Origin: Castanea sativa
Lineage: Eukaryota; Streptophyta; Magnoliopsida; Fagales; Fagaceae
Assembly (NCBI RefSeq): GCF_040712315.1
Contig: NC_134018.1
Coordinates: 11,738,835-11,802,834, forward strand
Length of the DNA: 64,000 bases
Reading direction: 5' to 3'
Shown here piece after piece: positions 37,533-46,290 of the stretch. A program made the translations under genes and the position numbers. The stretch's first letter is position 1. Each line of letters starts with the position of its first letter. The notes under the pieces are model-generated. The model ran no database searches, had not been told where the DNA came from, and saw only the letters and a list, made by a program, of their open reading frames with translations.

Positions 37533-38787
37533 ATGTCCAGGAAGAAACCCGTACAACAACCCCAACCCCCTAAGTTGTCTAAACAGCAAAACCTTATTGG
37601 TACTAGTCAAGCACAGAGCTTAGAAAAACTTGTACCAATCACCCCCAGCCAAATTGTCCCAATATCACAAGCTAAAAGCCCTAGACAGGATACCCCTGCA
37701 TCACCATCAAGCATTGCCAATCGTTATTTGGTTTCATCAATCCCAAAACCAAATTCTGAAAGGCCACCATATGGTCAGCCCAGCTACAGCTCAGCCTTAG
37801 CCGCCCCAGCACCCAAAGCAATCAACCTTTATCAGATAGAAGAACATTTTAGCCTTATCCAAACTCAGAGGCCTTCTTCCTATCCAACCCAAAGAGGAGG
37901 ACAGTCCTCTTATGTCAAAAAGACCTTTACCCAGCATATCTCGTATATTGAACCCCACCTAGTTCATATAACAGATCCCCTAGCCCTAGCTATGGAAATT
38001 TTGCCACCAAACTGGCATTTCTTACCCAAACACCCAGAGAAAAATATCCAGTTCTATAAGAGCATCCTCTCCCAGGAAAAATCTGCTCAAATAGAAAATA
38101 TCTACAGCAAAGGGGACCCCCCCAATAGTCCTCTATCACAAGTTCATCATCACATGTTTTATCAGTAGTAAAGAATGGGGACAGCATCCTTCCTTGTTAA
38201 GGACCCTCAAAAATTACAGATCTTCATCAGGCTCAGTACTCCATTACAGCTATTATGATTACATGGATGCCTTTGAAAAAATACTCTTCTTCCAGAACCA
38301 GAAATTTAACCATTCATGGTTCTTAATGTTCAGCAAAGATTTTGATAGCCAAACCCCCTCCTGGTTCCTTAAGTGGTGGGAAATGTTTGGATCCATCCCT
38401 CAGATCTTCCCTGAACCATTACAAGATGCTTTGAGGTACTTTGATTCAAGGTGCAGCTCCTCTAAGCACAGATCCCAGTTCCCAGTAATCCTCATCTTCT
38501 CCCAGAGGTACAAGGTCCATTGGATCAGTATGTGGAGATACACAATTAACAGCAACCTCTTAGACCGAGAATTCTCAGTTAAATGGTGGGACAGCCTTAG
38601 GATTAATCCAATCATCAGTCAGGTTTATAAGGATTATCCTCCCCCAGTTCAGAAACCCATTGCCCACAGGACAAGATCTCAGTCTAGCCTAGATTCTGTC
38701 CAGCTTGCCAGAAAATCCAGCAAAGAGTTAAAGGAATTAGCCCAGCAGCTAATGGCTCATTCTCAGCAGCTAGAGTCAGAAGAATAG
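37533..38787 (+). pseudogene. Component A: downstream ORF of unknown function (Trp/Phe-rich)
   Basis: Starts at an ATG within the RNase H C-terminal frame (MSRKKPVQQPQPPKL). The first ~200 residues are Pro/Gln/Ser-rich and likely disordered. After a frameshift near 38160 comes a compact Trp- and Phe-rich part (SWFLKWWEMFGSIPQIF, WISMWRYTI, KWWDSLRINPII), then a Ser/Gln tail ending at 38787. It occupies the same slot behind the replication genes as domain X does in component B. I do not recognise the fold. Florendovirus-type genomes are described with a second ORF downstream of the polyprotein, which this could be. Confidence 0.6.
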
Positions 38788-38804
38788 GTCTCTCCTACTG
38801 CCTC

Positions 38805-39540
38805 TGAAGGAACCATCTCTGCATGGTGTGGGTTCATTCGGGCCACTAGAGGTACTGGTACAAGAGGAATCGGAGGATGATCCATGATTCTGGGGTTACA
38901 AGTTTAAATCAACGATCACAACCTAGTCACCTTTATCCTCAAACTTCTGGATCTAACCTTTAGATCTGAAGCAAAAATACAACTATGGGATAGACACCTG
39001 ATCTGTGAACTCCTACCTATCGGACTCTCCTCCAATAATGGGGACCACCCTTACACGCCTTCTCTCGGCTTCACACGGGCTGACCAAACCAAACTTAGGA
39101 AGATTTTCGGTCGTCTTAGGGCTTGGAGATCCACACAGATTTTGGTAACAAATCTCACAGGTATAAATCTGCAATAAATTTTAGGGCTAAACACAAAAAT
39201 ATGAAGAATAGGGATAACAGGGAAGCAAAGGTTAATCTGAACAAATAATCACAGAATAACAAATAGAATGGTTAGAAGGAGGCTCAGCCTACCATTTGCA
39301 GATGTAATAGAAAATGATGAAATAATAGCAGACGAAGAAATAAATAAATGGGAATGGAAGAGTTATCATGAAATAGATGTAAAACAAAATATGGGATATG
39401 GGAGATATATCCATAAAGTAATTCAAAATAATTATAATGCCAAAATAATCTGGATAACTATGGCGGCAGTGCCGACCAACTTGATTATATGATAAACAGT
39501 AACTTACAATCCGACCGGGCCAAACTTGGCTCTGATACCA
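38805..39540 (-). mobile_element. Partial second component B unit (leader plus coat fragment)
   Basis: Read on the minus strand from the primer site at 39540-39528, this is the B leader down to the movement-protein start region (38882). It then jumps to a ~75-bp piece of the coat C-terminal region (38880-38805, matching 42707-42776). 38882-39540 is a near-identical direct repeat of 44828-45486. It therefore looks like the start of a second, internally deleted B unit placed in tandem behind the full minus-strand copy. Confidence 0.75.
39528..39540 (-). promoter_or_regulatory. tRNA-Met primer-binding site (copy 2)
   Basis: On the minus strand TGGTATCAGAGCC, then AAGTTTGG. The first 13 nt are the classical caulimovirid initiator tRNA-Met primer site. 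The following bases also resemble the tRNA complement with about two mismatches, from memory of the tRNA. Confidence 0.85.
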
Positions 39541-39747
39541 AAAGGCCCCGACCGATCCTGCCTTCCAGGTACGATGACCTACCAGAAGGTCTTACGTTTC
39601 CGCATCGACGACGAGAGAACCCAAGGGTACCTATCAGAGTCGATGAGGGCGTAACCCGTAAACCGGGGCAACCACACGCCAAGCAGGTGGAGAGCCTCTC
39701 CATATCCCTGTAGGGGAGTGAGAGTTCCTGCTTCGCACAAAGGCGGC
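39541..39747. other. GC-rich 207-bp segment between two primer sites
   Basis: Clearly more GC-rich than the viral and host DNA around it, and absent from the equivalent place next to the primer site at 45474-45486. It is bounded on both sides by the 13-nt primer-site sequence in the same orientation. I see no convincing protein or RNA in it. Origin unknown; a viral leader variant or captured foreign DNA are both possible. Confidence 0.6.
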
Positions 39748-39760
39748 GGCTCTGATACCA
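39748..39760 (-). promoter_or_regulatory. tRNA-Met primer-binding site (copy 1)
   Basis: On the minus strand TGGTATCAGAGCC directly follows the 3' end of the full minus-strand B unit (CTGTAACTTAC, C-run, TTT). The two primer sites at 45474-45486 and here bracket one genome length of component B, as expected when a circular or terminally redundant viral DNA is captured. Confidence 0.85.
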
Positions 39761-40013
39761 AAAGGGGGGTAAGTTACAGGGTAAGGCCGACTGAGGCCAA
39801 TATGCGGAAGATAATACAAATGAAAGCCGACTGAGGCTATTTGATTACAATGACTAATACCGATTGAGGTATTTTGACTGAGTCACTGGACTACAACTGA
39901 AAATTAAACTCTTGGCTGGAAGAGGAGGGAATTTTGGAGTTGCTGGTGCTCTCAAGACTGGACCTTGTTTTCTCACAAAATTGGACCTACCTCAGAATGG
40001 AGAAATGGCTTCC

Positions 40014-40020
40014 TTATATA
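40014..40020 (-). promoter_or_regulatory. 35S-like TATA box of component B, minus copy
   Basis: On the minus strand CCTATATAAGGAAG, closely resembling the TATA region of caulimovirus 35S promoters, about 250 bp before the 3' end. It is conserved in the plus copy at 51717. Confidence 0.75.
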
Positions 40021-40351
40021 GGCTGGAGGAGGTCTTGGATGCTGGCTAGAGATTGCTGAAATTACGGAGAGTAAATTGCTTTTACTGAGGTCAAAGTTGT
40101 TTCCACCGAAAGCAATAGGAACTCCGGATGATTGTGTCGGTGAACAGTAAAACTTTCACTGTTCATGAATAATGCTTTGTCCCCTTGCTTTTCCGGATTC
40201 GGTCACTGTTGAAATAGTAACTTTGTCGGGAATGCATTGGTGCTTGTATTTTCATGATGCGGGTCTTTGTTCATATCGGTGGAAATTTGGTGCTGATTTT
40301 GAATAGTAACCGGACTGGGATTTTTATCCTGAGTTGCTTTGTCAGGATACT

Positions 40352-41707
40352 TTAGTTAGTATCAGGAGCATCTGATGGATATCCATCATAAGGATCCCAT
40401 GGGGAATCGTTATCGCAATCGTGCTCGTGATATCTGGCATAATGGTTGCAAAGTCTACAATATATCAATGGCTCATAAACTGGTTCCTTTGTGATGAACC
40501 GGTTGAGATTCATGTAGTCAACCCTGTGGAGATTTGGAATAGCAGTGGAGTATAGTTTGTTGGTGAAAACGGAAATTCTTCCTGTGTTACCAACATGATG
40601 GTAGTCTCTCCATAAATCTTGCACAGTATCAAGGATTTCATTGGTGGAATGTTTTTTCCAGCATTCTGCAAGAGTGTAGGGATAACTATATGATAAGTGG
40701 GAATCTCCTTCATACTAGGGCCCTTGATGGGTATGGCCATTAATGAGGACTAGATGAGTGGATGGTTGGACTGTCATCCAGTTGTTTCTTTCCCAATGTG
40801 GGATTGTGCTCCAGCATCTGATAGAAACAAAAGGACTTTTGACTTGTTTCACAACCTGTTGGATGATTTGGGGAAACTGGCTGATCTGGTTATGGCTTGA
40901 TAGTTTGATCATTTTTATGAAGCCATATTCGAACATTTTTGATAACCAGCTGGGGTCCTTGTCAGGTTCTACTTCAAAGTTTATGAGGAGTCCTGGAAAA
41001 GGAAGATGTTGCTCATATACTCTGAGACTGTTCCCAAAATGCTTCTCCCACTCATTCTGCACTGGGTTATCACCTGTATCTCCTAAATTTGCATATGGAT
41101 AAGGAGTGGTGATTAACACCTTGAAATGCTCAAACCATTCATCTGATGATTCGAACATTGCCTTGGATCCTAAAATACTGGTTTGTATCTCAGGAAGCAA
41201 GTTGGCAACAACACTTCTTAAGATAGACTGAGTCTTAAGACTAAGCCTAGCATAATCTGTGCCAATGATAGTCTTTCTATCCATGGAATGGATATCCTCT
41301 TTGCCAAAGAGTTGACTAGGGAAGGATAGATTTTTCGCCTCAAGGTTCGCTAGGTGGATTTCTATTGCTTTGAGGGTTTTTTGGAAAAGTTTATTGCTGT
41401 TTTGGGTAAAGGCCATTTGAAGGTTATCAAGGATGAATTTCATAGAGGCTGGCAAATTTGGATAGGCTCCATTTTTGAAATGGTATTTCCTGGATAAGAC
41501 TTCCTGTAAATCAATAGCCATATTGCCACTGGAATATGTCACCTTTGCAGATAAATTCACGAAGGGATATTGATCCTCCATGGTGGTAGAGGATGCGCCT
41601 TCATGCTTTACAAAAGATTTGTCCGTGGTAGTCTTTTGTCTTGAGGATAGTCCCTTGCGGGTACTTTCCCCTTGCCCTTCTTCTCTACTGAAGAAGTCAT
41701 CGTCCAC
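40352..41707 (-). pseudogene. Component B domain X, minus-strand variant
   Basis: Open from 41707 to 40715, then continued to 40352 after a frameshift around 40700-40620. It starts MTSSVEKKGKGK, like the plus copy, and ends with the same YARYHEHDC and DGYPSDAPDT tail, but the middle differs strongly (roughly 60-65% residue identity by eye in the parts I compared). A frame spanning 41859-41608 runs from the protease tail into X with no stop, so X was probably translated as the C-terminal part of the polyprotein, or started at its own ATG. Function unknown. Confidence 0.7.
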
Positions 41708-42830
41708 TTACTAGTGGTATTAAATATTGCTCTCTTTATCTCCTGCCAAGAAAGGTTTGGATCATTTGAGATTTTCAAATAATTGTGAAAAAACCTTTTG
41801 CTTTTAAAACTGATGAATGCAGAGATGCAAATATTTTCATGGTGAATGCATGATGACAATTGATTGGAGTCAAAGGGATGATCAATTGTTTTAGCTGAAT
41901 CAAGATGCTGGGCTTGATTATGAGATGGAAGGATGCAATAAACACAAGAAAGGGTTTCCTAGGATCACTCTATCTGTCATGTTCTTGACAAGGACAAATT
42001 TTGTCATAAAGGATATGCCGCCTTGGCAAACCTCAGCTTGTGGGATATTGAAATCAATTTGCATTCTTCCGCCACTTGCGGATGTTAATCTCTCCTTAGA
42101 CTTCTTGAAATATCTGGAGGGAATGATTCCTTCTTGAATGCAATTAAGATCAGCACCTGAATCAATTAAGGCTATGACCTCAAATTCAAAATCTTTGCTG
42201 ATGACAATCCTGACTTTGGAATGCCATTTATGGAAGTTAATCCTACTGATGGTATCTAAGAACAAATCTTTGCTGGGTTCTTGGATAAGATCAGCTGTAG
42301 GGTTAACTGTTTGATCAACTTCATCATCTGAGGGGCCTTCCTCATTGCTTTGATGAGAAGTGCTTTCCAAAAGTTGGATTCTTCGATTAAGGAGATCATA
42401 ATTGACCCTAAGAATGGTTAATTCTTGCTTTAGGGTTCTAACTTTTGATTTGGTTTCCTTAATTTCTCTTTGAAGGTCGTTGACAGTAACTTCCTTCTTG
42501 GACTGGGTAAACCTATTGTAGATTTGTTCTAAATCTACCTTGGGTTGTTGGATCTTAAGGGCAGGCTTGCTGGTTTCCTTTACTAAGGTCTGGTGGAAAA
42601 GGGTGAGCTTTTGAGCTTTGATGACAGGATCTTCTATAGCCTCTATGAGGTCTAAAAGAAGCTCTTCTTGCCTGTTCAATACATTGATGGTTTTGTTCCT
42701 ACAACAACCATCTCTGCATGGTGTGGGTTCATCCGGGCCACTAGAGGTACTGGTACTAGAGGAATCAGAGGATGACCTGTATATCTGCCTAAGCTCACTG
42801 TCACTAGCACTGCTGAATGATTCACTATGA
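41708..42830 (-). pseudogene. Component B protease and linker, minus copy
   Basis: From 42679 the frame runs through the coiled-coil linker (IYNRFTQSKKEVTVNDLQRE) and the protease with IALIDSGADLNCIQEG, to a break near 41918. There, comparison with the plus copy shows a 143-bp deletion whose two sides share the 6-bp string ATCCTT (49643 and 49786 in the plus copy). Downstream of the deletion the tail returns in another frame and continues into X. Confidence 0.8.
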
Positions 42831-44249
42831 GCGATCTAGTTCTAGTAACTTGAAGATCTCATTTTTGCTGGGTTGGTCACTAATGAGGGTATTGATAAGG
42901 GATTTGGCCTTAGCTCTACACTCACTCTTGAAATGACCTTTCTTTCCACAGTTGTAGCATTTGCCAGATGCTTGTGAAATGGGTTCCTTGAATTTTCCTT
43001 TCTTATAGAAATCATCAGTCTTGTACTTCTGTTTTCTATAATACTTGGGTGCTCTCTTCCTATAGGATTTCTCAAAGGATTCCTTTCCTTTGTGCTTGGA
43101 TTTCCTCTTTGGAAGGTTTGAGTAAGGTAAGCCATATTGTGTACGAAATGTCCTATTTCGTACTTGGCTTTGTTCTTGTTGATATGGCTTTGGATTTTAA
43201 GATCCGCACATCTTCATCCCTTCACTTCGAATGGTGCTAGAGATGTCTCCATAGGTTAGGTTATCATAATCTATGACACCTAAGGGGCTGCAAAGGTTTC
43301 CTTGACCTGCTGAAGAGGGTTGGTAAGCCATTAATAAATTTCTCTTTCCAGAATGGAGAGTTACAATCTCTTCTGTGCATGACCCTAGTGGTAAAGACAT
43401 CTTCATACCACTTGTAATCTCCTAGGGTTTTACACCTAAGGTTACTCAGCTGCTCATAAATCCTAGCTGTGATATTGTCGGGTTTTCCTATGAAATGTTT
43501 CATGATTGTATAAATCGGGGTATTGACTCCATCAGAATTCCTTGTTCTATTTCATTGATGATGGGGTTTCCTTCCTCATCTTTACGGATGGCGTACTTGA
43601 TGTCCTCTTTAGACACTTCAGTAAGGCAATTGTTCCACCATTGCTGGAGTTTACCTGTGAATCCTAATGCCATCATTTCAATGACTTCTTTATGGGGACG
43701 GCCTTCGTCCAGGTAGTTGTTGGCTACCATAGTCATATGCTGGATTTTGTTTAGGATTTCCTGTTACGATAAACCATCTATGTTCCATTCGTAGAGTCTA
43801 CCGTAAGATGCGAGAATTGGTTACTAACATTCCTTTCCTCGTCTTGGGAGGTCAGGGGGTGAAGGTCTAGGGTACCAATTCTTGGTTGAGCTGGTTGGAT
43901 CAGGGTGGTAAAGCCGTTTTACCTCTAAATCCTGAAACTGGTTTTCTAATTGTTCAAACTCCTGGTCAGAGGTTTGGCTAGAACTGCTAGAGGTTGTTTG
44001 GATGTCTAGAACATTCATTGATAAAGGGGTGGCTGGTTCCTTCTTTACAAGTTCTTCTAACATCCAATTGGCTGGGAAAGTAACTTCTGACCATTTAAGG
44101 GTTCTTGGTACCCTAATTTTGGCACTAGGGTCAGTGGTCTAGATGAGGGTTGTCTCACCTTTCTGTCTCCTATCAAGTGCTCCAACATTCATGTTCGTTC
44201 TCATGCACTTGTAGTATACTCTGTATATCAAGGCGATTTGACTGATTCC
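42831..44249 (-). pseudogene. Component B coat protein, minus copy, internally deleted
   Basis: The coat core and basic, Lys-rich C-terminus with zinc knuckle are spread over several frames. Relative to the plus copy, 1071 bp are missing, between GTTAGA strings (46434 and 47505 in the plus copy); the loss is a multiple of three. Frameshifts lie near 43845, 43500 and 43300. The zinc knuckle region is at about 42945-42990. Confidence 0.8.
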
Positions 44250-44831
44250 CTATGTCATGAGGGTTCCATGTGTCTTGATATTGAGGGTGAGGGCTTTGAT
44301 AACTGTTTCATCATGGATATGGATAGTAAAATCTGGGAAACAGTTGAAATGGATGGGTCCGTCACTAAGACTGGTTTCTATGGTTCCTAGGAGGCTGTCA
44401 TCGAATCTGATGTGACGAGCATCTCTAAGGGCCATGAGGATTGAGCTGTTCAAACCTCTTCTGGTGAGTAGTTTCACTCCAACTTGGACTAATCCTATGT
44501 GTAGGAAGTTATGTCCTTTGTCTTTATGCTTCTGGATAGCTGAAGGGGATAACAAGTAGCACGTTTCGTACTCCTTGTTGATTCCATAGACTTGTTCTAT
44601 GGTCTTAACATGGTAGTCTGTTTTGAAAGCTGTTTTCAAAGACCATGAAGACTTATAGAATTGGCTGGTGGCTACTTTTGGGATATTCCAATCTCCTATG
44701 TCTAGATCTAGATCGGATAGCTCATAAGACTCCGAATTAAGTGCTCCTACGTCTGCTGGGATATCAGGAATGGATGTGGGTTGGGAACATCTACTGCTGG
44801 TGGAAGAGTAACTTCTAAACAACCTATTCAT
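44250..44831 (-). pseudogene. Component B movement protein, minus copy
   Basis: 193 residues before a premature stop at 44250-44252; the plus copy reads through this point. It has the 30K-superfamily features seen in caulimovirids: LMALRDARHIRFDDSLLGTIET and the PIHFNCFPDF stretch. Movement proteins carry virus between cells through plasmodesmata. The start ATG at 44831 follows the leader directly. Confidence 0.85.
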
Positions 44832-45473
44832 GATTCTGGGGTTACAAGTTTAAATCAACGATCACAACCTAGTCACCTTTATCCTCAAACTTCTGGATCT
44901 AACCTTTAGATCTGAAGCAAAAGTACAACTATGGGATAGACACCTGATCTGTGAACTCCTACCTACCGGACTCTCCTCCAATAATGGGGACCACCCTTAC
45001 ACGCCTTCTCTCGGCTTCACACGGGCTGACCAAACCAAACTTAGGAAGATTTTCGGTCGTCTTAGGGCTTGGAGATCCACACAGATTTTGGTAACAAATC
45101 TCACAGGTATAAGTCTGCAACAAATTTTAGGGCTAAACACAAAAATATGAAGAATAGGGATAACAGGGAAGCAAAGGTTAATCTGAACAAAGAATCACAG
45201 AATAACAAATAGAATGGTTAGAAGGAGGCTCAGCCTACCATTTGCAGATGTAATAGAAAATGATGAAATAATAGCAGACGAAGAAATAAATAAATGGGAA
45301 TGGAAGAGTTATCATGAAATAGATGTAAAACAAAATATGGGGTATGGGAGATATATCCATAAAGTAATTCAAAATAATTATAATGCCAAAATAATCTGGA
45401 TAACTATGGCGGCAGTGCCGACCAACTTGATTATATGATAAACAGTAACTTACAATCCGACCGGGCCAAACTT
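44832..45473 (-). other. Component B leader between primer site and movement protein
   Basis: About 640 bp of leader in viral orientation (minus). The direct repeat of this leader at 38882-39540 is almost identical. On the opposite strand it carries a 74-codon open frame (45214-45438; repeated at 39268-39492), probably incidental. Caulimovirid leaders normally hold short ORFs and a hairpin for ribosome shunting; I could not fold it here. Confidence 0.6.
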
Positions 45474-45486
45474 GGCTCTGATACCA
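45474..45486 (-). promoter_or_regulatory. tRNA-Met primer-binding site (copy 3)
   Basis: On the minus strand TGGTATCAGAGCC then AAGTTTGG. It marks position 1 of the minus-strand B genome and lies nine bases from the start of the oppositely oriented plus copy, at the centre of the inverted pair. Confidence 0.88.
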
Positions 45487-45663
45487 AAAGGGGGGTAAGG
45501 GTGGTCCCCATTATTGGAGGAGAGTCCGGTAGGTAGGAGTTCACAGATTAGGTGTCTATCCCATAGTTGTATTTTTGCTTCAGATCTAAAGGTTAGATCC
45601 AGAAGTTTGAGGATAAAGGTGACTAGGTTGTGATCGTTGATTTAAACTTGTAACCCCAGAATC

Positions 45664-46284
45664 ATGAATAGGTTGTTTAGAAGTTACTCTTCTACCAGCA
45701 GTAGATGTTCTCAACCCACTTCCATTCCAGATATCCCAGCAGACGTAGGAGTACTTAATTTGGAGTCTTATGAGCTATCCGATCTAGATCTAGACATAGG
45801 AGATTGGAATATCCCAAAAGTAGCCACCAGCCAATTCTATAAGTCTTCATGGTCTTTGAAAACAGCTTTCAAAACAGACTACCATGTTAAGACCATAGAA
45901 CAAGTCTATGGAATCAACAAGGAGTACGAAACGTGCTACTTGTTATCCCCTTCAGCTATCCAGAAGCATAAAGACAAAGGACATAACTTCCTACACATAA
46001 GATTAGTCCAAGTTGGAGTGAAACCACTCACCAGAAGAGGTTTGAACAGCTCAATCCTCATGGCCCTTAGAGATGCTCGTCACATCAGATTCGATGATAG
46101 CCTCCTAGGAACCATAGAAACCAGTCTTAGCAACGGACCCATCCATTTTAACTGTTTCCCAGATTTTAGCATCTTTCTCCATGACAGCACAGTTATCAAA
46201 GCTCTCACGCTCAATATCAAGACACATGGAACCCTCATGACACAGGAGACCAGTCAAATCGCCTTGATATACAGAGTTTACTAA
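45664..46284 (+). CDS. Component B movement protein (30K superfamily)
   Basis: 206 residues, starting at the ATG just after the leader, with LMALRDARHIRFDD, LLGTIETSL and FNCFPDFSIF. It ends at an in-frame TAA (46282-46284); the minus copy is open here and continues into the coat region, so the stop is probably a later mutation in a polyprotein. Cell-to-cell movement is the family role. Next to the minus copy it differs by roughly a dozen residues, some clustered near the end. Confidence 0.87.
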   Translation: MNRLFRSYSSTSSRCSQPTSIPDIPADVGVLNLESYELSDLDLDIGDWNIPKVATSQFYKSSWSLKTAFKTDYHVKTIEQVYGINKEYETCYLLSPSAIQKHKDKGHNFLHIRLVQVGVKPLTRRGLNSSILMALRDARHIRFDDSLLGTIETSLSNGPIHFNCFPDFSIFLHDSTVIKALTLNIKTHGTLMTQETSQIALIYRVY

Positions 46285-46290
46285 AAGTGC

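Larger units (their letters stand above)
34984..38787 (+). mobile_element. Endogenous pararetrovirus, component A (RT-bearing, 5'-truncated)
   Basis: A relic of Caulimoviridae genome lacking movement and most coat coding sequence. It begins within the coat protein C-terminal part and continues through zinc knuckle, coiled-coil linker, aspartic protease, reverse transcriptase, RNase H and a downstream ORF. The RT and RNase H sequences are of caulimovirid, not gypsy, type, and no integrase follows, as expected for a pararetrovirus. Three frame breaks are seen (near 36470, 37480 and 38160). Confidence 0.88.
39769..45486 (-). mobile_element. Endogenous pararetrovirus, component B, minus-strand copy (RT-less)
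   Basis: One genome length read on the minus strand: primer site, leader (45473-44832), movement protein, coat, zinc knuckle, protease, domain X, then a 3' region with a 35S-like TATA box, ending at CTGTAACTTAC. No RT or RNase H is present. It carries a 1071-bp internal coat deletion, a 143-bp deletion after protease, a stop in the movement protein and several frameshifts. Outside X it is nearly identical to the plus-strand copy. Confidence 0.87.

Noticed and set aside
34984..38787. Component A as a Ty3/gypsy element
   Set aside because: No integrase or LTRs; RT and RNase H motifs and the coat-type zinc knuckle are of caulimovirid type.
39209..39222. 14-bp string TAGGGATAACAGGG, equal to most of an I-SceI homing-endonuclease site, also at 45155-45168
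   Set aside because: The last four bases of the site do not match, the string lies in a duplicated viral leader, and no endonuclease gene is near; coincidence is most likely.
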